Origin: Ralstonia pickettii
GTDB lineage: Bacteria; Pseudomonadota; Gammaproteobacteria; Burkholderiales; Burkholderiaceae
Reading direction: 5' to 3'
Assembly (NCBI RefSeq): GCF_001699815.1
Contig: NZ_MCGB01000066.1
Location: 1-60,475, forward strand
DNA length: 60,475 nt
The notes under the pieces are model-generated. The model saw only the letters and a program-made list of their open reading frames with translations, was not told where the DNA came from and searched no databases. Position numbers and translations under genes: made by a program. Shown here piece after piece: positions 17,319-25,789 of this stretch (position 1 is its first letter; each line of letters starts with the position of its first letter).

Positions 17319-18092
17319 TTACTGCATGACAAAACCGCCGTTGACGGCCAGCGTCTGGCCCGTCACGAATCGGGAAAGGTCGGACAGCGCGAACAGCACG
17401 GCGCCGCACACGTCGTCCGGCAGTTGATCGCGCGAAATGGCGCGCTGGTCGCGGTACAGCGCATGGCGGTGCGCCGGCACGTATTCGGTGGCTTCCACCA
17501 GCGTCAGGCCCGGCGCGATGGCGTTGACGGTGATGCCGTCTGCGCCGCATTCGCGCGCCAGAGACTTCGTCATGCCGATGACAGCGCTCTTGCTGGCCAC
17601 GTAAGCCAACAGGTTCGGCGCGCCCCACAGCGGTGTGTCCGACGACAAATTGACGATGGCGCCGCGGCCCGATGCCTTGAGTGCCGGCAGGCAAGCCGTC
17701 GTCATCAACCATGTGCCGCGCACGTTGACGTTCATCACGCGGTCCCAGGTCTCGATGTCGATCGACGATGCGTCGCGCCCGCCCGAGTTGGTAATGGCCG
17801 CGTTGTTGACAAGACCGTCGAGCCCGCCCAATGCCTGCGCCGCTGCCGCAGCGCACGCCTGAATCGAAGCCGGATCGCCAAGATCAAGCGTGAAGCCATG
17901 CGCATCGAAACCTGCCGCACGCAGCGCCGCCGCCTCTTCCTGCACGCGCTCGCCAAGAATGTCGGCCAGCGCGACAGCGCCACCGGCTTCGGCGATCGAC
18001 TTGGCAAAGGCCAGCCCCAGACCGCGCGCGGCGCCCGTCACGAGCACCTTGCGGCCAGCCAGCAGCCCGGCGGTTGAATTGCGCTCAGGCAT
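17319..18092 (-). CDS. SDR-family oxidoreductase (canonical)
   Basis: A 257-residue short-chain dehydrogenase with intact motifs: TGAARGLG (about 19-26), NNAA, the Ser in NLSSDTPLWG, and YVASK with catalytic Tyr and Lys. It ends TGQTLAVNGGFV as usual. It overlaps the end of the oxygenase gene by 8 bases. A dihydrodiol or alcohol dehydrogenase step after the Rieske oxygenase is the natural guess. Confidence 0.9.
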   Translation of the reverse strand: MPERNSTAGLLAGRKVLVTGAARGLGLAFAKSIAEAGGAVALADILGERVQEEAAALRAAGFDAHGFTLDLGDPASIQACAAAAAQALGGLDGLVNNAAITNSGGRDASSIDIETWDRVMNVNVRGTWLMTTACLPALKASGRGAIVNLSSDTPLWGAPNLLAYVASKSAVIGMTKSLARECGADGITVNAIAPGLTLVEATEYVPAHRHALYRDQRAISRDQLPDDVCGAVLFALSDLSRFVTGQTLAVNGGFVMQ

Positions 18093-19152
18093 GTTGGGCT
18101 TCCGTGGGAACGGGCTTGATCATGGCAACCGGCGCATCGGCCAACTCAGCGGCGGCGCGGCGTGCAAGCACACGGCGGATACGCGTGATGCCGATGTCGT
18201 GCTGATACAGCGTCTCGTGCTCGCGCGCCTCGGGTGCCATCGACTCCAGCACCACACGGTCCTGCTCGAGCACATCCCAGTGCAGGCCTTCCAGGCGGTT
18301 GCGATACAGGAATCGCCACACATCGCGCTGCCAGCCTTGCACGTGGCGCGTGCGCCAGAAGTAGACGATGCAGTGCTCTTCATCCACTGGCGTCACGATG
18401 CCGATGATCGTGAACGGGCCGCCGGGGCCGACCTTCGGCTGATACGGAATCGAGAGGCGCAGCCACATCGTGCCGGTCTCGCCAAACTCGGTCCAATCGA
18501 AGTTCACGCCGCGCTGGCCGGTCTTCTGGAACATGATCCCGTGGTCGGTTTCAACCACTTCCATCACGGCCTTTTTCTCGCCGCTGGCCATCGAGTGCGA
18601 CACGGCGTGCAGGTAGGCGCCGTGCATGGGGTCCATGACGTTGTCGATGGCATAGCGGTAGTTGACGTTCCAATGCGCGAAGCAGAGGAAGTGGCTGTGC
18701 TCGTCACTGGTCAGTTCTTCGGGCAGGCGCAGCGTGCCGACCGCGTCGTCGAACTCTGACGGGGCCTTGTCGCCAAACCACAGGAAGATGGCACCGGCAC
18801 GCTCCTGCACCGGGTAGCTGCGCACGCAGGTCTTGCCCTCCATGGGGCAAGCGTCGACCGCCGGCACGCTCGTTACCGTACCCTGGCCGTTCACTTCAAC
18901 GCCGTGGTACCAGCAGGCCACGTGGTCGCCCAGGTTCCAGCCCATCGACAGGCGCGCACCGCGATGCGGGCAGCGGTCTTCCAGCGCATGCACCTGGCCG
19001 GCAGTGTCACGCCACAGCACGATGTTCTGGCTCAAACGCGTGATGCCCACCGGCGCGTTTTTCACATTCCACGACGCCGCCACCGGATACCAGTAGTTGC
19101 GCAGACCGGTGTTGATGCGCGCTTCCTTCTGCGCTTCCTTGTTGCCTTCCAT
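18085..19152 (-). CDS. Rieske-type aromatic ring-hydroxylating or O-demethylating oxygenase
   Basis: A 355-residue VanA/phthalate-4,5-dioxygenase-like oxygenase. The Rieske cluster ligands are Cys61, His63, Cys80 and His83 (CPHR...CWYHG). The mononuclear iron site is visible in DNVMDPMHGAYLH, with Asn171, Asp174, His177 and His182 in the family spacing. Electrons would come from the VanB-type reductase at 8139-9089. Substrates of this subclass include methoxy- and carboxy-aromatics; the actual one is not readable from sequence. Confidence 0.9.
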   Translation of the reverse strand: MEGNKEAQKEARINTGLRNYWYPVAASWNVKNAPVGITRLSQNIVLWRDTAGQVHALEDRCPHRGARLSMGWNLGDHVACWYHGVEVNGQGTVTSVPAVDACPMEGKTCVRSYPVQERAGAIFLWFGDKAPSEFDDAVGTLRLPEELTSDEHSHFLCFAHWNVNYRYAIDNVMDPMHGAYLHAVSHSMASGEKKAVMEVVETDHGIMFQKTGQRGVNFDWTEFGETGTMWLRLSIPYQPKVGPGGPFTIIGIVTPVDEEHCIVYFWRTRHVQGWQRDVWRFLYRNRLEGLHWDVLEQDRVVLESMAPEAREHETLYQHDIGITRIRRVLARRAAAELADAPVAMIKPVPTEAQHA

Positions 19153-19232
19153 TGCTTGCCTCTTCTGATGGGGTTGAGCCGTGCGCCTCTGCGGGCGATG
19201 CGGCGTCGAATCGTGTTGGATCCAGCCGGCGC

Positions 19233-19538
19233 TCAGGCGCCCAAGCGGCGCATCTCGGCCAGGAACGTGTCTTCCGTCCAGGTCTCGCCGCCGGCGGCGT
19301 TGCGCGGGCCGCGCTCGTTCAGTACGGCCACGATGTCGGCCGGCGTTTGCGCGCCACCCAGGAATGCCGCTTCCAGCGAATCGGCCAATTGATTCTCATA
19401 GGCTGTCGGCTCGGTCGCGCGCGTTTGCCACACCAGATTGGCGGCGTAACCCGGGCGCTCGACCCGGCCCTTGCCAGCGACGTTGTTTGGAGAAATCGGC
19501 TCCCACGGAGCGAGGTCGGGGTTGTATTGCGGTTGCAT
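19233..19538 (-). CDS. small protein with recombinase-like helix-turn-helix, operon leader gene
   Basis: A 101-residue protein opening MQPQYNPDLAPWEP, with the core NLVWQTRATEPTAYENQLADSLE and an end reading ETWTEDTFLAEMRRLGA. I remember this family as recombinase-like HTH proteins commonly encoded beside VanA-type oxygenases; its role is unknown. GGAG nine bases upstream supports the start at 19538 over earlier in-frame starts at 19553 or 19556. It is the first gene of the operon, with the candidate operator 28 bases upstream. Confidence 0.75.
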   Translation of the reverse strand: MQPQYNPDLAPWEPISPNNVAGKGRVERPGYAANLVWQTRATEPTAYENQLADSLEAAFLGGAQTPADIVAVLNERGPRNAAGGETWTEDTFLAEMRRLGA

Positions 19539-19565
19539 ATCTGTCGACTCCATCACGTTTCGCTT

Positions 19566-19581
19566 GTTTTACCTATGAAAC
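19566..19581. promoter_or_regulatory. candidate IclR-type operator at the operon head
   Basis: GTTTTA-CCTA-TGAAAC, an inverted repeat with one mismatch. It is flanked by an outer pair CGTTTC (19556-19561) and GAAACG (19577-19582). Over 25 bases it matches the porin site (8049-8073) at 17 positions by my alignment. No convincing -35/-10 pair could be placed nearby. The remaining gap to 19809 shows nothing further. Confidence 0.55.
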
Positions 19582-19809
19582 GTCTGTTAATATCTGGAAC
19601 ACAGGTGCAACTATAGACCGCGTCTTCGAAATCGCAGATGCGGGATTACCCTATGGTTTGCGGGAAATTGCGTCCACCGTGGGCGACCCGTCCGCCGGAT
19701 CGCGCAATGGACAAAGGTCTTGGCACCGCGCTAGCGGTACGGAGCCGAAGGCGGTAGCGATTGGAAGCACTTCGACGTGCCGAAACTCGATTGTTGAGGC
19801 CAGAACGGC

Positions 19810-20277
19810 TCAGAACAATTTGCGATACACCACGAAGCCCGACTTGTCCGCCAGCGTGTCATACAACCGCATGGCGGTCGCGTTGGTTTCGTGTGTCTGC
19901 CAATAGACGCGCGGCAAGCCGTCGGCCTGCGCGCGACGGTAGACCGCTTCGATCAAGGCCCGCCCCACGCCCTGCCCGCGCGCGGCCTGCGCAGTGAACA
20001 GATCCTGCAAATAGCAGCTCATGCCGATTTGCGTGGTGCTGCGGTGGTAGAGGAAATGCACGATGCCGAGCAGCTCGCCTCCACGCTCGGCCACCAGCGC
20101 GTGCACCGGCTCCGTTTCGTCGAAGAAGCGCTGCCATGTCGTCTGCGTGACGATGTCGGGCAAGCCCGTCTCGCCCGCACGGCCGTAAAAGGCGTTGTAG
20201 TCATCCCAGAGCGGTTTCCACGCAGCGAAGTCGTCTTGGTGAACAGAGCGGATGTGGAGGTCGGCAGGTGCGGACAT
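19810..20277 (-). CDS. GNAT-family N-acetyltransferase
   Basis: A 155-residue acetyltransferase. LHIRSVHQDD opens the fold, LLGIVHFLYH is the central strand, and the acetyl-CoA motif is CYLQDLFTAQAARGQGVGRALIEAVYRRA (Q/RxxGxG/A type). NATAMRLYDTLADKSGF is the typical C-terminal part. ATG at 20277 is preferred; the longer frame would need TTG. Substrate unknown. Confidence 0.85.
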   Translation of the reverse strand: MSAPADLHIRSVHQDDFAAWKPLWDDYNAFYGRAGETGLPDIVTQTTWQRFFDETEPVHALVAERGGELLGIVHFLYHRSTTQIGMSCYLQDLFTAQAARGQGVGRALIEAVYRRAQADGLPRVYWQTHETNATAMRLYDTLADKSGFVVYRKLF

Positions 20278-20725
20278 GGTGGGCTGGACGGGTGGCAACG
20301 CTCCGGCATTCTGCCAGCCGGCCGCCCTGCATGCAGCCGGCTTTCCTACCGATGGCTTAGCCCCTTAGCGTTGAGAATCGGACCTGCCCAACAGCACGGC
20401 GCGTTGATGTTGACTACGCCTACTCGTGCTGCTTCGCCCCGGCAGCGGCCATGTGCCGCGCACGACATCGGCAACGCCCGTGCCATGCCCGAACCTAGGG
20501 ATTGTCCGTAGAAGGCCGGCCGACGGAAGAAAGTTTGCTGAAAGCATCGGCGCTCTACAGTGCGCTCCATGGCCCGGTCATGACCCGATATCGGGCCGTG
20601 CGATCTCCACGCACATCAGCGTCACTACGATAAGGGTCGGGTGTTGTACCAGCCATATCGCCGGACCCAACGGGATGTCGGTCCGGCGTCCGCTTCAATC
20701 GGTCTTTCCTGCTGTCAACCTTGCG
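20278..20725. other. 450-base gap with hairpins but no protein gene
   Basis: No frame here looks coding. It contains a 12-base palindrome (CCCGATATCGGG, 20584-20595) and a perfect 8-base inverted repeat (GCCGGACC/GGTCCGGC, 20660-20687). A rightward terminator follows at 20726, so a rightward noncoding transcript is possible. Confidence 0.4.
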
Positions 20726-20759
20726 GCCCACCGTCCTCCCGGTGGGCTGTTTTCTTTTC
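20726..20759 (+). terminator. rightward rho-independent terminator without a gene in front
   Basis: GCCCACCG (20726-20733) pairs with CGGTGGGC (20740-20747) over a six-base loop, followed by TGTTTTCTTTTC. Only the rightward strand has the T tract. No rightward gene precedes it. On the other strand the same hairpin lies directly behind the DUF2798 stop. Confidence 0.65.
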
Positions 20760-21009
20760 AGGGCTGCATCGGACTGGGCACCACGAGGCGCTGTGTCAGC
20801 CGCTGCACCAGCGGCGCCGCAATCAGCACGATGGTGAAGGCGGCCGGCCACGCCAGTACGAAGGCATGCGCCCAGCGGGCGAGAAAGTCGGAGCTGATAC
20901 CGGCGTTGACCCAGCCGATCCAGCCCGTCATCAACAACGACATCAGGCCCGACATCATCCAGGCAAAGATGATGCGAAGACGTGTGGCGGTGGAAACGGG
21001 CATCGACAT
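20758..21009 (-). CDS. DUF2798 two-helix membrane protein
   Basis: An 83-residue inner-membrane protein with two hydrophobic helices, about 12-30 and 47-66, joined by a short loop. The core FAWMMSGLMSLLMTGWIGWVN followed by FLARWAHAFVLAWPAAF fits DUF2798 (function unknown). It is divergent from the LysR gene at 21116. Confidence 0.8.
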   Translation of the reverse strand: MSMPVSTATRLRIIFAWMMSGLMSLLMTGWIGWVNAGISSDFLARWAHAFVLAWPAAFTIVLIAAPLVQRLTQRLVVPSPMQP

Positions 21010-21115
21010 GGCGGTTCTCCTTGCAAGCCATCAAATGTGATTGACGGCATGCTAGACAACCGCGTTTATAGAAACTATAGACGTTTACTGAAACTTAAAT
21101 TCCGAAAATGGAATC

Positions 21116-22036
21116 ATGCTCGACGATCTGGCTCTCTTTGTTTCCATCGTGGACCACGGCAGCCTGCAGGCAGCGGCCCGTCACGCCAACCTGCCGCCCG
21201 CCACGCTGACGCGGCGCCTGCAGAAGCTCGAGACCTCGCTCGGCTGCCAGCTTCTGCTGCGCAGCGCCCGCAGCCTGAAACCGACGCCGGAGGGCCAGCT
21301 GTACTACGAGCAATGCCGCCCGCTGTTGACCGCGCTTGCGCAAACCACGGCCACGCTCGACGACGATCTCAATCAGGTGAAGGGCACCCTGCGTGTTCTT
21401 GCGCCGTTGAACCTGTCGCGCGGGCTCCTCGCACCCGCGTATGCGAGCTTCATGGCGACGTGGCCGGAGATCCGCCTCGAGCTATCGCTCAGCAACCGCA
21501 ATGAAGACGTGTGGCGGCATGGCGCCGATCTTGCCATCCGCGTCGGCCAGCAGGACGACCCGAAGCTGCGGCAGCGGCGGCTCGGTGTCATCGGGATGGT
21601 GCTGGTGGCGTCGCCTGCGTACGTGGCCGAGCAGGGCGCGCCGACCCATCCACATGAATTGCAAGCGCATCGGCTGTTGGTGTCATCGCCGCTCTCGACA
21701 TGGCGCTTCACCTCACCCGATGGCGAGGAGACCATCGAACTGCAGCCTCATGGACGCTGCGACCTGAACGACATCGAACTGGGCGTGACGTTGGCGGAAA
21801 CGGGCCTCGGCCTGCTGTACTGCCCTCGCACGCTCTGCCATCAAGCGCTGGAGGCTGGCCGGCTGGTGCGCCTGCTGCCCGATTGGCGTACGCCGCAGCG
21901 ACCCATCTACGCGGTGTGGCCGCAACAACAGTTGCCGCGCAAAGTGCGTACGTTGCTGGAGCATCTGGCAGCTTTCACCGCAGCCACGCCGTTGTTGCAG
22001 GCAGACCCTCCAGCGAGTGCGTCAGGCACTGCTTGA
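21116..22036 (+). CDS. LysR-family transcriptional regulator
   Basis: A 306-residue regulator: N-terminal HTH (LFVSIVDHGSLQAAARHANLPPATLTRRLQKLE, about 7-39), then a substrate-binding domain with LAIRVGQQDD and VVASPAYVAEQG. The T-R-R-L variant of the recognition helix fits the CrgA-like subgroup. It is followed 88 bases on by a co-directional hydrolase gene and is divergent from the DUF2798 gene; one of these is the likely target. Confidence 0.85.
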   Translation: MLDDLALFVSIVDHGSLQAAARHANLPPATLTRRLQKLETSLGCQLLLRSARSLKPTPEGQLYYEQCRPLLTALAQTTATLDDDLNQVKGTLRVLAPLNLSRGLLAPAYASFMATWPEIRLELSLSNRNEDVWRHGADLAIRVGQQDDPKLRQRRLGVIGMVLVASPAYVAEQGAPTHPHELQAHRLLVSSPLSTWRFTSPDGEETIELQPHGRCDLNDIELGVTLAETGLGLLYCPRTLCHQALEAGRLVRLLPDWRTPQRPIYAVWPQQQLPRKVRTLLEHLAAFTAATPLLQADPPASASGTA

Positions 22037-22124
22037 AACGGGTAAAAACACGCGTTGTCGCATCGCCCCGTTACTTCGTAGGCTGCAGAGATTGCACCGC
22101 ATCCCTTTTCCAGGAGTCCTCTCG

Positions 22125-23075
22125 ATGCACAGCAGCCACGTGGTGCGCTCCGGCGACATTCGCCTGCATGCCCGCATGACACAGCCCGCCGACCATTCCG
22201 CGCGGGAGCGCCCTGCCATCGTTCTCGTGCATGGCTATCCGGACGACAGCTCCGTCTGGGACGGCGTGCGCGACACGCTGGCGCACGAGCGCCGTGTGCT
22301 CACCTTCGACGTGCGGGGTGCCGGCCTGTCAGACGCCCCCGCAGATACCACCGGTTACCGCATCCCCCAGTTTGTCGACGACCTTGCCGCCGTGGCCGAC
22401 GCGTTGCTGCCCGGCGAGCGCTTCCATCTGGTCGGTCACGACTGGGGCTCCATCCATAGCTGGGAATCGGTGACGACCGACCGGTTGCGTGGGCGCATCG
22501 CGTCTTACACGTCGATCTCGGGGCCGTGCCTGGACCACGTCGGCCACTGGATGCGCACGCAGCTCGACGCCGGCACATGGGCCGCCAAACGAGCGGTGTG
22601 GAAGCAGCGGCTGCAATCGTGGTACGTCGGCTATTTCAACCTGCCGCTGGTGCCCGAATGGTCGTGGCGACTGTGGGTGGCAGGTGCTTGGCCGTGGTGG
22701 CTGCGCAAGACGGAGGGCATTCGCATCGAAGCGCAGCGGCCGACGCTTGTGCGCGATGCTTGCAACGGCGTGCGAATGTATCGCGCAAATTTTCGTGAGC
22801 GCCTCGCGCGCCCCCAGGCACGCGCACCGCATGCACCCGTGCAACTGGTCGTGCCAACGCGCGACCGCTACGTCAGCCCCGCGGTTACGCGCGCTGTGGA
22901 AGCTTGGGTGTCGCACTACTGGCGCCATGAGGTGGACGCGGGTCACTGGCTGCCCCTGCGCCGCCCTGACTGGGTGGCAGACTGCATCCGCTGCTTTGCC
23001 GACTACGTCGACTCAGGGAACGAGCCCCCCGAACTGCGGCAGGCGCGCGTAGCAGGCACGCTGGCACCGGCCTGA
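22125..23075 (+). CDS. alpha/beta hydrolase of the epoxide hydrolase/dehalogenase type
   Basis: A 316-residue alpha/beta hydrolase with HGYPDDSSVWD (oxyanion, about 35-45) and the nucleophile elbow GHDWGS, which has Asp rather than Ser, as in epoxide hydrolases and haloalkane dehalogenases. The catalytic His is in DAGHWLPL near the end. CAGGAG precedes the start at 22125. The C-terminal tail (GNEPPELRQARV) resembles the linker that, in some proteins I remember, leads into a fused SDR domain; no SDR follows here. Confidence 0.8.
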   Translation: MHSSHVVRSGDIRLHARMTQPADHSARERPAIVLVHGYPDDSSVWDGVRDTLAHERRVLTFDVRGAGLSDAPADTTGYRIPQFVDDLAAVADALLPGERFHLVGHDWGSIHSWESVTTDRLRGRIASYTSISGPCLDHVGHWMRTQLDAGTWAAKRAVWKQRLQSWYVGYFNLPLVPEWSWRLWVAGAWPWWLRKTEGIRIEAQRPTLVRDACNGVRMYRANFRERLARPQARAPHAPVQLVVPTRDRYVSPAVTRAVEAWVSHYWRHEVDAGHWLPLRRPDWVADCIRCFADYVDSGNEPPELRQARVAGTLAPA

Positions 23076-23246
23076 CGCCACTAGAGCATTGCGCCCAACG
23101 CAAACGTTGACGCGCGTGTAACTCACTGTAATCATCGTCCGCCACAAAGCTGACGGCGCGCCATGACCTGGCGCCCGGACGGCCCGAGCCGCCGCTGCGC
23201 GCAAACCGCGTTGTCGGCCATCGATACAAGAAACAGGGACAAGACG

Positions 23247-23471
23247 ATGAAAAGCAAGGTCGTGGTGTACGGCCCGCTCTACGGGAAGTGGTACGCAATC
23301 CTGGTCAACGACGGTGTGGCCGCCGAATCCAACCAGTTCGGCTCGTACGAAGCCGCCATGGGCTTCGCCTCACGCCGTTATCCAGAGCTTGAACAGGAAC
23401 GGCAGCCTTACGCGCGCGGCCGAGAAGACAGCGAGAGCGGAAGCGACAGCCGGGAAGCCGCGCCCATCTGA
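23247..23471 (+). CDS. hypothetical 74-residue protein
   Basis: A small soluble protein, MKSKVVVYGPLYGKWYAILVND at the start (read in two parts: KVVVYGPLYGK, WYAILVND), then GSYEAAMGFASRRYPELEQE and a Ser/Glu/Arg-rich disordered tail. An AGGG ribosome site lies before the start at 23247. I recognise no family. The 170-base gap before it has no feature I can support. Confidence 0.6.
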   Translation: MKSKVVVYGPLYGKWYAILVNDGVAAESNQFGSYEAAMGFASRRYPELEQERQPYARGREDSESGSDSREAAPI

Positions 23472-23519
23472 ACGGGAACGCGCCGGGCGGCATTTATGCC
23501 GCCCATGCCGCCCCCAGCG

Positions 23520-24074
23520 TTAGTGGCCCGCGCCGCAAAAGCGCCCGGCGATCCATTCGAACACGCTGCCTTCGCGCAGCGAGCGGCTTTGCGCCTCGTC
23601 GCCGTAATGGATCTGGTAAAGCGGCTTGCCGGTGGCGTTGCGCGCGCGATAGAGCGTTTGCGCAATTACCGTATAGCTATGTCGCGCGCAGTCCAGCACG
23701 ACCTGCTTGACCGACGAACGGATCGGCTGCCCATCTGCTGTCTTGATCGTGAAGTCGGGCAGCACGTTGCGCAGCAACCTGAAATGCACGGTGTGCGTGT
23801 CGGCGCCTGCCTCGGCGCTTGGCTGGGGCTTGACCGATTGCCGGTCGATATACGACACGATGCCGTTGATGCTCTCGAACCGGCGCCAGCGGGAATCGGC
23901 GCCGGCTGATTCGAGGGCGGGTGTCGCATCGGCCGAAACGGCTTGCGCGGCCCCCGTCGGCACAGTAGCCGACGCAGAGATGGTTTGTGCGGATACGGGC
24001 ATCGCTGCGCACTGCGCGGCAACCAGAGCGGTCACCGCGATGGCGCTTTGCCAGCGCCAGCCTCCTGTTTTCAT
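23520..24074 (-). CDS. secreted surface-adhesin-E-like protein
   Basis: A 184-residue exported protein. A signal peptide covers about residues 1-29 (..AAMPVSA then QT). After an Ala/Thr/Pro-rich linker comes the compact domain WRRFESINGIVSYIDRQSV...VVLDCARHSYTVIAQTLYR, with a final Cys in AGRFCGAGH. That pattern (WxxF..Y.D...S/V..DC..) resembles the surface-adhesin protein E family. Probably periplasmic or on the surface; function unknown. Confidence 0.65.
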   Translation of the reverse strand: MKTGGWRWQSAIAVTALVAAQCAAMPVSAQTISASATVPTGAAQAVSADATPALESAGADSRWRRFESINGIVSYIDRQSVKPQPSAEAGADTHTVHFRLLRNVLPDFTIKTADGQPIRSSVKQVVLDCARHSYTVIAQTLYRARNATGKPLYQIHYGDEAQSRSLREGSVFEWIAGRFCGAGH

Positions 24075-24140
24075 GGGATGTCTCGCCTTGCTGCAAAAAA
24101 CTCAGCGGGCGATTCTACCGCGCAGGCGCAACCGCTTGCG

Positions 24141-25013
24141 TCACATCTGGTCGACGGGCTCGGCAACGTCCACGCCGGCAAAACGCAGATACAGCGTGCG
24201 AAGTGCCTGGGTGAGCGGACCGGGCTGGCCGTTGCCAATTTGCACGCCGTCGATGGACACCACCGGCATCACGAACGTCGACGCGCTGGTGTAGAACGCC
24301 TCGGCGGCTTGCTGGGCTTCGGCCACGGTAAAGGTGCGTTCTTCCAGCGTCAGGCCATGTTCACGCGCCAGCGCCAGGATCGACACACGCGTGATGCCCG
24401 GCAGCACAGCGTTCGACAGCGGACGCGTGATCAGGCGCCTATCGGGGGTGATGATGAACGCGGTGGAAGACGCGCCTTCGGTCACACGGTCACCGTCGGT
24501 CATCCAGGCTTCATGCGCGCCGGCGCGCGCGGCGATCTGCTTGGCCATCACCTGCGGCAGCAAGCCGACGCTCTTGATGTCGCAACGCTTCCAGCGCAGG
24601 TCGGGCACCGTCACCACGGTTGCGCCCTTCTTGGCCAGCGGGCTGTTGACGATGGACTTGACCTGCGTGAACGCCACGGCCGTCGGCGTGATGTCGGCCG
24701 GGATGCCGAAATCGCGCTCGGCGACGCCGCGTGTGACCTGCATGTAGACCACGCCTTCTTCCAGCCCGTTGCGCGCCACCAGCTCTTCGCACACACGCGT
24801 CCATTCGGCAGCGGTGTACGGGTTGTCGATGCCGATCTCGGACAGCGACCGCGTCAAGCGGGCGAGGTGCGCGTCGTTGTCGACGAGCTTGCCGCGCGCC
24901 ACGGCGGTCACTTCATAGATGCCATCGGCAAAGGTGAAGCCACGGTCCATGACGGAGACGGTGGCGTCGGCGGCCGGCACGTATTGGCCGTTGAGGAAGA
25001 TGATTCGCGACAT
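24141..25013 (-). CDS. dat: D-amino acid aminotransferase
   Basis: A 290-residue class IV PLP aminotransferase. The start region SRIIFLNGQYVPAADATVSVMDRGF is diagnostic (VSVMDRGFTFADGIYEV). The PLP lysine is in RCDIKSVGLLPQV (about 146), and the C-terminal GITRVSILALARE and EAFYTSASTFVMPV bind cofactor and substrate. It interconverts D-alanine and 2-oxoglutarate with pyruvate and D-glutamate, supplying D-amino acids for peptidoglycan. Branched-chain aminotransferase-like activity is the alternative. It stands alone. Confidence 0.85.
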   Translation of the reverse strand: MSRIIFLNGQYVPAADATVSVMDRGFTFADGIYEVTAVARGKLVDNDAHLARLTRSLSEIGIDNPYTAAEWTRVCEELVARNGLEEGVVYMQVTRGVAERDFGIPADITPTAVAFTQVKSIVNSPLAKKGATVVTVPDLRWKRCDIKSVGLLPQVMAKQIAARAGAHEAWMTDGDRVTEGASSTAFIITPDRRLITRPLSNAVLPGITRVSILALAREHGLTLEERTFTVAEAQQAAEAFYTSASTFVMPVVSIDGVQIGNGQPGPLTQALRTLYLRFAGVDVAEPVDQM

Positions 25014-25175
25014 GCTGAGAGAGGGATTCAAGTGCGGGCGGGACTGCCCTGCCAATGAATCTACAGGATACGGGCACCATGCCGCGAATACCGATGCGTG
25101 CCCACGTTATGCGAAAACAGCATGATGCAGACAACCCCTCCGGTAGACTCCCCCGTTTTCGGCCAAACGCACCTC

Positions 25176-25685
25176 ATGTCCGAACTCACCATCCGCCCGA
25201 TCGCTGCAAACGACTTGCCCGGCATCCTGGCCGTGCAACAGGCGTGCTACGGCGACGGCTTTCTGGAACCGGGCGACGCGCTTGCCAGCCGCTGGGCGCG
25301 CAGTCCGGCCATGTGCCTGGTTGCCGTGCGCTGCGGCGAGGTGGTCGGCTACCTGCTTTCGCATGCGTGGCATGCATGGACACCGCCCAAATTGCACGTG
25401 CCGCTACCCATTGCGGATGCAGCCAATGTGCTCTGGTTCGTGCACGACATGGCCATCGCTCCTGCCGGCCGCGGGCAGCGTTTGGGCGAGCAGCTTTACG
25501 CCATGGCATCCGCCAGCGCCCATGCGCAGGGGCTGCGCCAATCCCGGTTGGTAGCGGTGCAAGGCGCGGATGTGTTCTGGCGGCGCCTTGGTTATCAGCC
25601 CGCCGACGTGGATGGTGCCGCGTTGGCCGCTCTGCGCGCGGTGTACGGAGAGGACGCAGAACTGATGGAGCGCGCGTTGCCGTGA
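25176..25685 (+). CDS. GNAT-family N-acetyltransferase
   Basis: A 169-residue acetyltransferase: SELTIRPIAANDLPGILAVQ start, CLVAVRCGEVVGYLLSH central strand, VHDMAIAPAGRGQRLGEQLYAMA as acetyl-CoA motif (RGxxLG), and VFWRRLGYQPA near the end. The start at 25176 matches the family; an upstream ATG would add 26 unrelated residues. Substrate unknown. Confidence 0.85.
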   Translation: MSELTIRPIAANDLPGILAVQQACYGDGFLEPGDALASRWARSPAMCLVAVRCGEVVGYLLSHAWHAWTPPKLHVPLPIADAANVLWFVHDMAIAPAGRGQRLGEQLYAMASASAHAQGLRQSRLVAVQGADVFWRRLGYQPADVDGAALAALRAVYGEDAELMERALP

Positions 25686-25704
25686 GCGGCCATGGCGTCA
25701 CTCC

Positions 25705-25719
25705 GTTACAATTTGTAAC
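25705..25719. promoter_or_regulatory. inverted repeat upstream of a secreted-protein gene
   Basis: GTTACA-ATT-TGTAAC, perfect 6-base arms, followed 16 bases on by another TGTAAG half. It lies about 70 bases before the gene at 25790 and could be a response-regulator or repressor site. Confidence 0.4.
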
Positions 25720-25789
25720 ACCCGTATCGCTTCTGTAAGACTGCGCGCGCCCGCTTCTACTACAGTGCAGCGTCTTGAGGAATTCCCAC

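Noticed and set aside
20346-20570. Leftward 74-codon frame in the gap after the acetyltransferase
   Set aside because: No ribosome site, no membrane or domain pattern; overlaps other shadow frames.
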